This document shows positions 22,268 to 33,512 of a stretch of 64,000 bases of DNA, one piece after another. Within the stretch, counting starts at the first letter, position 1. Each line of letters begins with the position of its first letter. Where the stretch lies: NCBI RefSeq assembly GCF_958298935.1, contig NC_084943.1, positions 12,269,001 through 12,333,000 of the forward strand, given 5' to 3'. This DNA comes from Phragmites australis. Lineage: Eukaryota > Streptophyta > Magnoliopsida > Poales > Poaceae. Below the pieces are notes generated by a model that was not told the origin of the DNA, made no database searches, and saw nothing but the letters and a program-made list of their open reading frames with translations. A program made the position numbers and the translations under genes.

Positions 22268-23120
22268 GTCCATTGACACGAGCTCGTGCACGTCAACTAA
22301 ATCATGACGTGAGCTCGTTCCTTAGTGTTCCTTTATATTTTGATAAGGATGGGATGCTACTGAATAATTGTGATGTATTGTTACTTAGGAACATGGGAGA
22401 AGACCAGCAAGGGCGCCCAAGCCAAGGTGGAGGTCCAATCAAGTTCGAGTCTGTTTCGGAGTCCAGGACCAGACTGCACTAAAATCGTCGCCCAGGACGC
22501 ATACGGACTCCGTTTTCGACGTTCTACACATGGTTGGAAAGCTAAGGAGATAGGCTTTCCAACAGGACTGGTCCCATGTCCAAATTCTTTCTGAGTCAAC
22601 AGAAATCGTCAAAACAAGTGGACATTCAGAATCTATCAAGGTGCTGCGCCACCATCTTTTGGCCCGTTGGGCCGTGTAACGTGTTGGAGTCCATTAGGGA
22701 CGCGTCCATGGGTCCTTGGCCGACCCTAGTCTCTTATATATAGTAGCCACTGCCCCAATTAGGGTTGGGTTTTGCTTAGATATTGATCTACACACAGATT
22801 ATGAGATTTTCGCTCTTGTTCCGGACCGACTAGGCCGTCGCAAGTGTTTGTGGAACCCCAACTTCGAGTGCTTGAATTCTATTCGCAATATTTCAGATTG
22901 CATCTTCTACGTTCTTGCTTGTGTTCTCGGTACACTTGCAGGGATTGAGCCTTCTTGGCGAGGTCAACCGCGCGACACGGTTGATAACCAACAGAGCTGT
23001 GGTGTAGTGATTGCAGGGGAGACGATCTATTCGGGTAGAAGCCTTTGGATCATCAACATCGAGTTCTCCACCTACTGACTTATCGCTACCTATCGGAAGA
23101 TCAAGCCAACAATCCCATCA
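22210..23120 (+). repeat. 3' LTR of CRM copy 2 (911 bp)
   Basis: Same ends as the 5' LTR, followed by the target-site copy GGCCT. It carries the end of the pol frame and a TATA box (CTTATATATAG near 22733-22743). Confidence 0.95.
22273..22482 (+). pseudogene. LTR-embedded C-terminal extension of pol, CRM copy 2
   Basis: A 69-codon open piece lies entirely inside the LTR (and again at 16680-16889). It starts with TRARARQLNHDVSSFL, a motif I know from the ends of grass CRM-type polyproteins. It is two bases out of frame with integrase. The frame change can be placed at the (CA)5 run near 22231-22241, because translation after that run fits only in the other frame. The module probably formed the true C-terminus, where CRM elements carry their targeting region. 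Both LTRs share the shifted state. Confidence 0.65.
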
Positions 23121-23536
23121 GGCCTGGCTAGGCGCGGTGTAAGGAATGGTGACGTCCTAAGAGGGGGGGTGAATTAAGACACTTAGAAACTATTTACCTC
23201 CAAAAAGCTTCACAAGATAAACCTATCTAAATTTCTATTAAAATATTCTATAGGTTTATTTAGTGTGTCTACTCTACCGCTTTAGAGGATTGCAACCTAC
23301 TCTAGTAAGGTAAATTGCAAGTAAATACGGAAACATAAATAAGGTAGAGTGACAAACTCGGTACAAGGGATTTTTATCCTGTGGTATCGATGGCATGAAT
23401 GCCACCCTAGTCCACGTTGGAGCTCCACAAAGGATATGCTCCCAATCGGCACGACTCTTTTGGTCACGGCTCTTGAGCTACCAAGTCAGTAAGACAAAAT
23501 CTCAAGCACGATGAGCCACCAAGCCACCAAGGTAAG

Positions 23537-26248
23537 TGTCACGTCCCGAAATCCGTAATTGTGTGTTTTAATCTAAAAGCATGCAATTTCAGTTTCATGT
23601 TCCAGTTTGGGTTACTGGAGCACCTCACTTTGGATCAATGAGGTGGGAGAAGGAAACTAAGAGAAATAAAGGAGCTAGAAGCAAGTCTGGATTTTTCCTC
23701 TAGGTGAATGGGGCCCATTTGTATGGAAAATATCTCTCTATAAGTGGGCAACAGCTCAATCTCCCCCTCAAACTTGCCCATACGTACTCCTCACCCACTC
23801 CACCATATAAGGCTTTTTGAGGAAGCAAGTTGGAGTTGGCTGTCTCTCACTCTCTCTCTTAGGCTCCCTTTTTCCCTTTGGGATCCCTACCTCTAAGAGC
23901 AAGATCAAGGTACGAATGTGGTACTCGCGTGACCACCAGCTCAAGGACTACTCGTCCATCCAATTCATTTTCAGTTTCCTCGAAGGAATTCGAGCTGGTT
24001 CTGAACTTGTTTGGTGTTCTTTGGGAGAAGCAAGGAAGCAGCAGTTTTTCCTCTCTTCTCCAAGCCATTTTCCGTCGTTTCCTCCTTCAACTGGCGGTCA
24101 CCAACCTCAGCAAAGGACATTGGGTGAGTCTGCTAGGCTCCCATGGCAAGTATGCTCATTTTTGGTTGGATAGATCTTGAATCTGGAACTAGGGTTGCAA
24201 AGTTCTTAAAGTTCTTCAGTCTGGGAACAAATGAGGATTTGTGTGGATTTGAGTTAGGAATCATGTTGCTAGACGGTTGAGCAAAGGCTAGACCCTGTAC
24301 ACCCTTCTAGGCATTTTTACTTTTGATTTAGAGAGACTCCCAGATTAGTTTAGCCCAGTTTTTGCCCTTCGTAATGGCTGCTATTCTGGAGCCGCACGAG
24401 TATGATTTTACTGTAGCGCGAGTACTGTTCACCCCGAGCACCGGGTACTGCTCCCCGGAGCACTCCAGGTACTGTTCACCCCGAGCACCCGAGCACAGTC
24501 ACCCCGAGCACTCCCCGGGGTACTGTTCATCGAGCATCCGAGACTGTTCACCCCGGGCACCGAGCACAGTTCATCCGGAACACTCCCAGGTACTGTTCAC
24601 CGATCCCCCGAATACTGTTCACATGAGCACTCCGGGTACTGTTTACCCCAAGCACTCCCCCGGATACTGTTCATCAAGCACCCGAGCACTCCGGGGAACT
24701 GTTCACCGAGCACGATTCATCCCGAGCACTGTTCACCGAGCACCCAAGCACGATTCACTCCGAGCACTCCTGGGTACTGTTTACCGAGCACTGTTCATCC
24801 CGGGTACCCGAGCACTGATCACCTGGTACCCCGAGCACTGTAGCAGTAATCGCAGGACGGTTGTCAGGTTTTCTTAGAAGCTGGTAGCTTGTAAAATTCA
24901 TAGTTAATTCGTACGAACTCCAAACTTCATTAGACTAGTTGCGTTGGCTTCGTAGGAACATGAACTACATGTTAAAAATGTTGAAACTCATTAAGTACGT
25001 TCTGAGAATTTATTTATTGATTAAATGTATTTCAGCTTAGTTAGAGCACAAATAGTCAATGCCATGTTCGAAAGTCGTGAGACCACTGGGAAAACTCTTG
25101 TTTTGCACAGTGTGATCTGGGAAAAATATTGTCATGTATTGTGGAGCATATTTTTCTTATATGGTCGCATTTCATACATGCTCATTACATTGCATGCGTT
25201 GCTCTCTATAGTGAACGCCGATCCGTCGATCCCGGAGGCCGTGGGCGATCGTGAGCCGTCCCACCTTTCTGATCCAGGGCTATGGTTGATCCACATGGTT
25301 GGGCCTAGTTGGGAAAGGTTGTCACGGGTACCCCCTTGTGTGTATCTTAGCGGGTGGCACAAGCCGTATGGTCCCTGTGTCGTGTGGGTCCAGGAGTATC
25401 CCCCTGCAGGATGTATAATCAGTTTGAACTGTCGCGCTCTCGGTCATGAGCATCGCTATCGCTTATCTCCACCGAGCGACCATGTTTTGGTCGTAGAGTT
25501 TCGATGTGGGTTGTGGCATGGTTGGATTAGGGTGGTTTGGTCGGTATGTGGTTGGTGGTTTGGTGGGAATGGTTTGCTTTAATACACTTGTTGTTCATAT
25601 ATCTGTTCTTATTAGTTGGTTGGCAGGGTTTGAGTCGATGGTTGGTTAAGTCAGTTGCTTACACCTAGAGTCTAGGTTGCTTACCGCTTAATGAACTTAA
25701 ACATGTCTTAATCCTTGCTACAGCTTTAAGTGCATGATCCTTGGATTCGAGAATATATATACTCATACTGTGTAAGACTTGCTAGTACCTTCGTACTAAG
25801 GGGTGCTACCCTTAAGTTGCTTTCAGGTTCGCAGGTTGGCGAGGAAGAGGCAGTGTTCAGGTACTTTGTGCCTGCCAGTCAGGGTGACGGGCAGGAGTAG
25901 CACCTTCTACTCCGAACTCCGGCGCTTTTGGTATGGAGCCTAAGGGCATACGGCTCCATACTCTTTTGTTGTATAGGTTTTTCTTCCGCTGCATAGTTGT
26001 TGTTGTTCCTCTTTTGTTGTAAATTGTGGAAGCAGTTGCGTGTTTAATAATGGTATTCTAGTTTAATTATTTGCTCTCTATTAAACTGTGTTGTGATATT
26101 TGAGTTTGGAAGGCATGTGTTCCGATCCTGGGCACAAAACACGTGCCGGGACTGCCGGAATGGTATTCTGGTTAATCGTCGAGGTTGTGATTATGAATAA
26201 TGATCCTCCTGATGATTAATTAGAATACTATTTGGATGGTTCCTCACA
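23537..26248 (+). repeat. 5' LTR of Tekay copy 1 (2712 bp)
   Basis: Compared with the 3' LTR it has a longer short-motif array (24405-24845) and lacks about 620 bp that the 3' LTR has at roughly 31213-31834. A TATA box (CATATAAGG) lies at 23813-23822. Frames such as 25025-25582 are noncoding LTR. Confidence 0.92.
24405..24845. repeat. Short-motif tandem array in the Tekay copy 1 5' LTR
   Basis: Dozens of degenerate units built from CCGAGCACTGTTCA and CGGGTACTGTTCACC over about 440 bp. The matching array in the 3' LTR (30608-30790) is about 180 bp, so unit number differs between LTRs that were identical at insertion. Confidence 0.9.
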
Positions 26249-26251
26249 GCT

Positions 26252-26267
26252 TGGTATCAGAGCCTGG
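26252..26267 (+). other. Primer-binding site, Tekay copy 1
   Basis: TGGTATCAGAGCCTGG three bases after the LTR end; the initiator-Met tRNA type. The untranslated leader then runs to the gag ATG at 27026. Confidence 0.85.
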
Positions 26268-27025
26268 TTTAATTTAGTAGTCTAAACATAATTAGTGCGT
26301 TGTTTAGTAAGTCGACAACTCCACGTAAACAACCCATAATTTATGTTTATGCCTCTTCATGTTTAATATGTATTAAACTGCTATCGTTTATGCCCCTAAG
26401 TTAAACTACGTATTATGAGTGACGTTTATATGTCTTATACCACATTGTTTTGCTTTCGACCCTGCTTTGATTCATGTTGAGCATTGCATCTTCGGCTTTG
26501 CATCGTCGGAAGGTAAGGTACGACGCTCGGTGGCGGTTAATCACCGAGGGCTTAGCCGGATGCGAGGCAGGGGCCCGGCATGTTCCGTACGGTGATCCGT
26601 ACGAGAAGTGAATACGCTAGCAATGGCGTATGAACATCCACCATGCGATGGGAGACATGGTCGTCTACTTGTGTGGCGTTTACACGAGATGTCCCGTAGG
26701 GTCTACAGGAAGTGAATACGTCATTGTCGACGTATGGATTGTCGCTTGTAAGGCATGTGGTACAAGGGCCGTTCGCGCTCTTACTCTTTCTAGCGCGAAG
26801 GGTACGTTCTGGATGTTATAAACTGCCTGTGATTTTGATGCTTGCAGGTGCGGTTCTTATTTTGAGAAGGAAGCGGTAGCTAGGTTCGAGCATGCATCAT
26901 TTCATGGCATTCATGCATGCATTCATATTTATACATGTATTACGGGATTCTAACAATATATCCGGCGAATGCATTGTGCTGAGTCGGAATTTGATGTTTC
27001 CCCCTTTTTATTTTACATTTCAAGA

Positions 27026-27496
27026 ATGGTTGTCACTCGGCGTAGTGGGGAGGTCCCGGAGGGTTCTGGTCAGAACAACCCTCCTCCACCGCCGACCATG
27101 GCGGATGTGCTCATGCAAATCGAGCAGAACCGCCAAGCGAATCACGCTCTCCTCCAGACGAACCAAGCGCTCCTGGAGGCTCTCGTGCGCAACTCGGCTC
27201 CTCATGGAGGGGGTGGGGCCGTGCGCCGAGACGACTTCTCGGACTTTTTGCGGACTCAGCCGCCGGTCTTCTCGCGAGCTGAGGATCCCCTGGATGCTGA
27301 TCACTGGCTCCGGACGATCGAGCAGAAGCTCGCCCTTCTTCGCTGTGAAGATCACGAGAAGGCGCTCTTCGCCGCCCATCAGCTTCAGGGCCCGGCGGGT
27401 GCGTGGTGGTCCGGCTTTCTGGCCATGCACCCCGCCGATCACCGCGTATCATGGGCGGAGTTTCGCGAGGCCTTCCGCTCGTTTCACATACCGAGT
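27026..27496 (+). pseudogene. gag N-terminal part, Tekay copy 1 (deleted beyond residue about 157)
   Basis: ATG 27026 opens MVVTRRSGE, followed by a Pro run, the MADVLMQIEQNRQ coiled stretch and FSDFLRTQPPVFSRAEDPLDADHWL. The core Gag block is [25 protein letters not shown]. After FRSFHIP (about 27490) the sequence jumps to the middle of RT, out of frame. The longer frame from 26969 includes leader codons, and the start at 27026 is chosen by comparison with copy 2 (44235). The rest of gag, the zinc knuckle, protease and the RT N-terminal half are gone, about 1.66 kb relative to copy 2. Confidence 0.88.
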
Positions 27497-28296
27497 ATGC
27501 CAAGTTCAGCAAGTGTGAGTTCTGGCTCAGGGAGGTGGCTTTTCTGGGACATGTTCTATCAGAGAAAGGGGTGGCAATTGACCCGAGCAAGGTGCAGGAT
27601 GTGCTCGACTGGGTTCAGCCCCAGAATGTCACTGAGATCCGGAGTTTTCTTGGACTTGCAGGCTATTACCGCCGGTTCATCGAGAACTTCTCCAAGGTTG
27701 CGAAGCCGATGACTGAGTTGTTGAAGCAAGGCAGCGTGTTTGAGTGGTCAGATGCCTGTGAGTCTGCCTTCCAGACATTGAAGAAGCTGCTCACGACCGC
27801 TCCAGTGCTTGCTCAGCCTGATGTGACCAGAGGGTTTGATGTGTATTGCGACGCGTCCGGCATCGGTCTCGGCTGTGTTTTGATGCAGGAGGACCAAGTC
27901 GTTGCATATGCATCCCGACAGCTGAAGTGTCACGAGGAGAACTATCCGACACATGATCTTGAACTTGCAGCTGTCGTGCACGCTCTGAAGATGTGGCGCC
28001 ACTACTTGATGGGCAACTTGTGCCGTATCTACACGGATCACAAGAGCCTGAAGTACATCTTCACGCAGTCAGATTTGAACATGAGGCAGCGCAGGTGGCT
28101 TGAGTTGATCAAAGACTATGAGCTGGAGGTTCACTACCATCCTGGCAAGGCGAATGTGGTCGCCGATGCTTTGAGTCGAAGGGCTCATTGTCACTGTCTT
28201 ATAGCCTTGCCGATGGATTCCACGTTATGTGATGATTTCCGGCGTCTTGGGCTTGATATGGTGCCGGATGGTTTTATTGCCAATCTCGAAATCTAG
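27497..28296 (+). pseudogene. RT C-terminal part and RNase H, Tekay copy 1
   Basis: Begins at the deletion with [19 protein letters not shown], after the RT active site, and continues through the RT connection ([16 protein letters not shown]). RNase H has catalytic acids in VYCDAS, the ELAAV block and [11 protein letters not shown], and ends VVADALSRR near 28180. The open frame 27403-28296 starts with codons from out-of-frame gag. A TAG at 28294 interrupts the linker to integrase. Apart from the deletion this part is well kept. Confidence 0.9.
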
Positions 28297-29737
28297 TCCA
28301 CGCTCATTGATGAGATTAAGGCTGCACAGAGGGATGATAAGGGTATGGCCCGAATTCGAGAGAAGAGGAAGATCGGGCAGGCCTTGTGCTTTACTGAGGA
28401 TGATCAAGGCGTTATCTGGTTTGGGAACCGTCTAGTGGTTCCGAGGGTCGAGGCGCTGAGGAAGAAGATCCTTGATGAGGCTCATGATTCATTGCTGTCC
28501 ATTCACCCTGGCAGTACGAAGATGTATCAGGATTTGAAACCCCGTTTCTGGTGGACTCGCATGAAGCGGGAGATTGCTAGGTATGTGTCTGAGTGCGACG
28601 TCTGCCGAAGGGTGAAGGCTGAACACATCAAGCCTGCCGGCACACTCCAGCCTTTGCCCATTCCATCTTGGTAGTGGGAAGAAGTTGGGATGGATTTCAT
28701 TACCGGCTTACCGAAGACTTCGAGTGGGTATGACTCTATTTGGGTCATCGTGGACCGGTTGACAAAGTCCGCGCATTTCCTTCCTGTCAGGACCACTTAT
28801 TCTGCTAAGCAGTATGCAGAGTTGTACCTCACTAGAATCGTTTGTCTCCATGGAGTGCCAAAGAAGATCGTTTCTGATCGGGGTACACAGTTTACTTCTC
28901 ATTTCTGGAGAAGTTTCCAGGAGGCTATGGAAACCGAGTTGTTCCACAGCACGGCGTATCACCCGCAGACGGATGGTCAGACGGAGAGGGTGAATCAGAT
29001 TCTCGAAGATATGCTCCGTGCTTGTGTGCTCACTTATGGGAAGAAGTGGGACATATGCCTGCCGTTCGTGGAATTTTCGTATAACAACAGTTTCCAGGCT
29101 AGTATTGAGATGGCGCCATTCGAGGCCCTTTATGGTCGGAGGTGCCGTACGCCGCTGAATTGGTCTGAATCCGGTGAGCGGGCTTTTCTGGGTCCGAATT
29201 TGGTCAAGGAGGCAGAAGACCATGTCCAGAATATCCGCAAGAGTATTCTCACGGCCCAGTCTAGGCAGAAGAGCTATGCGGATCGACGTCGCCGAGAGCT
29301 CACATTTGAGGTGGGGGATCACGTGTACCTGAAGGTCTCACCTCTCAAAGGCGTTCGTCGATTCCAAGTCCGAGGCAAATTGGCGCCTCGGTATGTTGGC
29401 CCATTTCAGATTCTTGCTCGGCGTGGAGAGGTCGCGTACCAGTTGGACTTGCCTCCGTCTCTCTCCGCCGTACACAATGTGTTCCATGTGTCACAATTGA
29501 AGAAGTGTCTCCGAGTTCCGACGGAAGTCGTTGATGTTGCACCCCAAGAGTTTCAACCGGATTTGACATATTGTGAGCGACCAATCTGTATCTTGGATGA
29601 AGCCGAGTGCAAGACACGACGCCATTCTATCAAATTCCTGAAAGTCCAATGGAGCAACCATACAGAAGCCGAATCGACATGGGAGCGGGAAGATAAGCTC
29701 CGCTCCGAGTATCCTGAGTTCTTTGAGGACTTGTGAA
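28297..29737 (+). pseudogene. Integrase and chromodomain, Tekay copy 1
   Basis: The HHCC zinc region ([10 protein letters not shown] ... CDVCRR) lies at 28345-28674 and is cut by a TAG near 28672. The second open part, 28690-29736 (348 codons), has the catalytic D,D,E (Asp2 in MDFITGL, Asp63 in SDRGTQF, Glu99 in QTERVNQ) and the GPF module (YVGPFQILARRG). The last 56 residues form a chromodomain-like module (FLKVQWSNHTEAESTWERED). Chromodomains of this clade bind histone marks and can direct integration to heterochromatin. Only the one nonsense codon separates the halves. Confidence 0.92.
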
Positions 29738-29847
29738 AGATGTCGTAATATGGCATATTTGGAATCTCTCACATGAGTGTGCTCATCGTTCTCTCCCCGA
29801 CTCGTACTGAATCTCGGGATGAGATTTTTTTTTTAGGGGGGGAGGTT

Positions 29848-32804
29848 TGTCACGTCCCGAAATCCGTAATTGTGTGTTTTAATCTAAAAGCATGCAATTT
29901 CAGTTTCATGTTCCAGTTTGGGTCACTGGAGCACCTCACTTTGGATCAATGAGGTGGGAGAAGGAAACTAAGAGAAATAAAGGAGCTAGAAGCAAGTCTG
30001 GATTTTTCCTCTAGGTGAATGGGGCCCATTTGTATAGAAAATATCTCTCTATACGTGGGCAACAGCTCTCTCTCCCCCTCAAACTTGCCCATACGTACTC
30101 CTCACCCACTCCACCATATAAGGCTTTTTGAGGAAGCAAGTTGGAGTTGGCTGTCTCTCACTCTCTCTCTTAGGCTCCCTTTTTCCCCTTGGGATCCCTA
30201 CCTCTAGGAGCAAGATCAAGGTACGAATGTGGTACTCGCGTGACCACCAGCTCAAGGACTACTCGTCCATCCAATTCATTTTCAGTTTCCCCAAAGGAAT
30301 TCGAGCTGGTTCTGAACTTGTTTGGTGTTCTTTGGGAGAAGCAAGGAAGCAGCAGTTTTTCCTCTCTTCTCCAAGCCATTTTCCGTCGTTTCCTCCTTCA
30401 ACTGGCGGTCACCAACCTCAGCAAAGGACATTGGGTGAGTCTGCTAGGCTCCCATGGTAAGTATGCTCATTTTTGGTAGGATAGATCTTGAATCTGGAAC
30501 TAGGGTTGCAAAGTTCTTAAAGTTCTTCAGTCTGGGAACAAATGAAGATTTATGTGGATTTGAGTTAGGAATCATGTTGCTAGACGGTTGAACAAATGAA
30601 GAACGGTTGAGCACTGTTCACCGAGCACCCCGAGTACTGTTCACCCCCGGCATGGCACCCGAGCCCTGTTCATCGAGCACCTGAGCACTGTTCATCCAGA
30701 GCACTCATGGGTACTGTTCGCCGAGCCCCCGAGCACTGTTCATATCCGGTATCCCCGATCACTGATCACTCGGTACCCCGAGCACTGTAGCAGTGGTCGC
30801 AGGACGGTTGTCAGGTTTTCTTGGAAGCTGGTAGCTTGTAAAATTCATAGTTAATTTGTACGAACTCCAAACTTCATGAGACCAGTTGCGTTGGCTTCGT
30901 AGGAACATGAACTACATGTTAAAAATGTTGAAACTCATTAAGTACGTTCTGAGAATTTATTTATTGATTAAATGTATTTCAGCTTAGTCAATGCCATGTT
31001 CGAAAGTCGTGAGACCATTGGGAAAACTCTTGTTTTGCACAGTGTGATCTGGGAAAAATATTGTCATGTATTGTGGAGCATATTTTTCTTATATGGTCGC
31101 ATTTCATACATGCTCATTACATTGCACGCGTTGCTCTCTATAGTGAACGCCGATCCATCGATCCCGGAGGCCGTGGGCGATCGTGAGGCGTCCCACCTTT
31201 CTGATCTAGGGCAGCAAGGCAAGCATCTATCATATTGCACCGTGTCAATTCAAAATCTAATATGTTATCTACGCTTATGTATACATTGCATGTGTCGGGT
31301 ACCGAGTTGGGTAGAACCTATGCCGATGCATTCTCCCATTTCGATCACGTGTCATGTGTTATTCCTTGGAGCCTAGTGGTGTCGTCGAGGTCTAATTATA
31401 GTTCGCTATGCTTAGTGGTACTTAGGCTTTGCGGTAGAAGTCGACGACGGCGTCCACCAGTTGTCGCGAGCCTAGGGCTTATTACTTGTTCACACTTATG
31501 GTTGTGTTGATGATGAGTCGGTTTGGTGAGTGGTGAGTTGAGGCGAGGTGTGGGCGGTGTTAGGGGTGTCATCTGCTCACGAGGAGTCCTCAGGCAGTTC
31601 GGGGAGGGAACCCGGACACCATAAACCGCTTGCACCGGTTAAGCACCGATCGTCGGTGTAGTCGGCTTTAGCACTGACCTTACTCACCACATGTTGATAT
31701 AATGGTAGGCGAGCTGATTACCTTCGCAGACGTGGTCATGTGGGCCTCGTCATAGACGGTGTGAGTCCGATTTGAGTCCGGGCTTTTAGCGGTATTAGTT
31801 TGCTCGGGGAGTAGTTCTAATACCGCCTCGCCGAGCTATGGTTGATCCACATGGTTGGGCCTGGTTGGGAAAGGTTGTCACGGGTACCCCCTTGTGTGCA
31901 TCTTAGCGGGTGGCACAAGCCGTATGGTCCCTGTGTCGTGTGGGTCCAGGAGTATCCCCCTGCAGGGTGTATAATCAGTTCGAACTGCCGCGCTCTTGGT
32001 CATGAGCATCGCTATCGCTTATCTCCACCGAGCGACCATGTTTTGGTCGTAGAGTTTCGATGTGGGTTGTGGCATGGTTGGATTGGGGTGGTTTGGTCGG
32101 TATGTGGTTGGTGGTTTGGTGGGAATGGTTTGCTTTAATACACTTGTTGTTCATATATCTGTTCTGATCAGTTGGTTGGCAGGGTTTGAGTCGATGGTTG
32201 GTTAAGTCAGTTGCTTACACCTAGAGTCTAGGTTGCTTACCGCTTAATGAACTTAAACATGTCTTAATCCTTGCTACAGCTTTAAGTGCATGATCCTTGG
32301 AGTCGAGAATATATATACTCATACTGTGTAGGACTTGCTATTACCTTCGTACTAAGGGGTGCTGCCCTTAAGTTGCTTTCAGGTTCGCAGGTTGGCGTGG
32401 AAGAGGCAGTGTTCGGCTACTTTGTGCCTACCGGTCAGGGTGGCGGGCAGGAGTAGCACCTTCTACTCCGAACTCCGGCGCTTTTGGTATGGAGCCTAAG
32501 GGCATACGGCTCCATACTCTTTTGTTGTATAGGTTTTTCTTCCGCTGCATAGTTGTTGTTGTTCCTCTTTTGTTGTAAATTGTGGAAGCAGTTGCGTGTT
32601 TAATAATGGTATTCTAGTTTAATTATTTGCTCTCTATTAAACTGTGTTGTGATATTTGAGTTTGGAAGGCATGTGTTCCGATCCTGGGCACAAAACACGT
32701 GCCGGGACTACCGGAATGGTATTCTGGTTAATCGTGGAGGTTGTGATTATGAATAATGATCCTCCTAATGATTAATTAGAATACTATTTGGACGGTTCCT
32801 CACA
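29848..32804 (+). repeat. 3' LTR of Tekay copy 1 (2957 bp) with preceding polypurine tract
   Basis: The polypurine tract AGGGGGGGGAGGTT at about 29835-29847 precedes TGTCACGTCCCG. It has the short motif array at 30608-30790 and the 31213-31834 segment absent from the 5' LTR. It ends TTCCTCACA before the target-site copy GTAAG. Confidence 0.93.
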
Positions 32805-33512
32805 GTAAGGTTTCACCACAAGCCTCTCTTCCAGTCACTTGCTGTTGTGGGCACTTTGGAGCTTGAGCCACCAAGGCAAGGGTCTCCGCATCCCCGTACA
32901 CGTGTTTTACACCACTCCACACCAAGTTAGAGGGTCAACAAGCTTGAGCCACCAAGGCCTAAGATGCTAGCGAGTCACAAAGACTCTAAGGTGCTAACGT
33001 ACCACTCGTTACAAGCTAGGATCACTCCTCGATCCCTTCTTCAAGCTGCAACATCTAGCTACAACTCACTCTAAGCGTATAAGCATTAAACACTCTCTAA
33101 TCTTATGCTTAATTTCCTTGGATAATCACTTTAAGCACTTTGGTTGCTTGGATGGCTTCTCAAGTGTGTATGAGCTTCCTCTAGACTCTAGCATCATGCC
33201 ACACGTCAAATGACTAAGTGGAGGGGTATTTATAGCTCAAACCCATCAATTTGCCATTTGGTGAGAACAGTAGTACTAAAATCGGATCATCCGGCGAGTA
33301 CAAACTCAAAAACTAGCAATTGAAACTTCACTCAAAGCCTCTGTGGACACCGGATATTCCGATGTGCCTTCAAATCCACTATCAGAACTTTCGGTGAGTT
33401 ATCGTGATCCAGACCATGCCACTTCTTCTTTGCAAGAAATGCTCCAGTGCATTGATCTTCAGAGTACCGGACCTTCTGGTGGGTTATTCTTCATTCTTCA
33501 ACATGCAGCCGC

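Larger units (their letters stand above)
16617..23120 (+). mobile_element. CRM-type chromovirus copy 2, RT/RNase H deleted, TSD GGCCT
   Basis: Identical 5-bp copies GGCCT flank it (16612-16616 and 23121-23125). LTRs of 913 and 911 bp run TGATGAGG...CCCATCA. Inside are an initiator-Met-type primer site, a 1.27-kb leader, gag, protease, a short RT N-terminus, a deletion junction at about 20917, the RNase H tail and integrase, and a polypurine tract. The LTRs differ at about ten places in their first 300 bp by eye, so the insertion is not recent. Three in-frame stops break gag-protease. Assignment to the CRM clade is from remembered family features and needs a tree. Confidence 0.92.
23537..32804 (+). 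mobile_element. Tekay-type chromovirus copy 1, TSD GTAAG
   Basis: Starts TGTCACGTCCCG and ends GGTTCCTCACA, flanked by GTAAG (23532-23536 and 32805-32809). LTRs are very long (2712 and 2957 bp). The interior keeps the gag start, then a deletion to the middle of RT, RNase H, integrase and a C-terminal chromodomain. It interrupts the Copia LTR exactly at the duplicated GTAAG. Gag start, integrase and the terminal chromodomain place it with Tekay/Del chromoviruses. Confidence 0.93.

Noticed and set aside
24362..24877. 171-codon plus-strand frame
   Set aside because: It is translation of the short-motif LTR array; the period explains the repeated Ser/Pro/His residues. The 3' LTR does not keep it.
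25025..25582. 185-codon frame in the Tekay 5' LTR (also 31842-32138)
   Set aside because: It lies in noncoding LTR; the 3' LTR copy breaks it with a 620-bp difference and there is no domain.
26252..26267. tRNA-like sequences at primer sites (also 17532, 43880, 54362)
   Set aside because: Only the 10-18 bases complementary to a tRNA 3' end are present; no tRNA gene.
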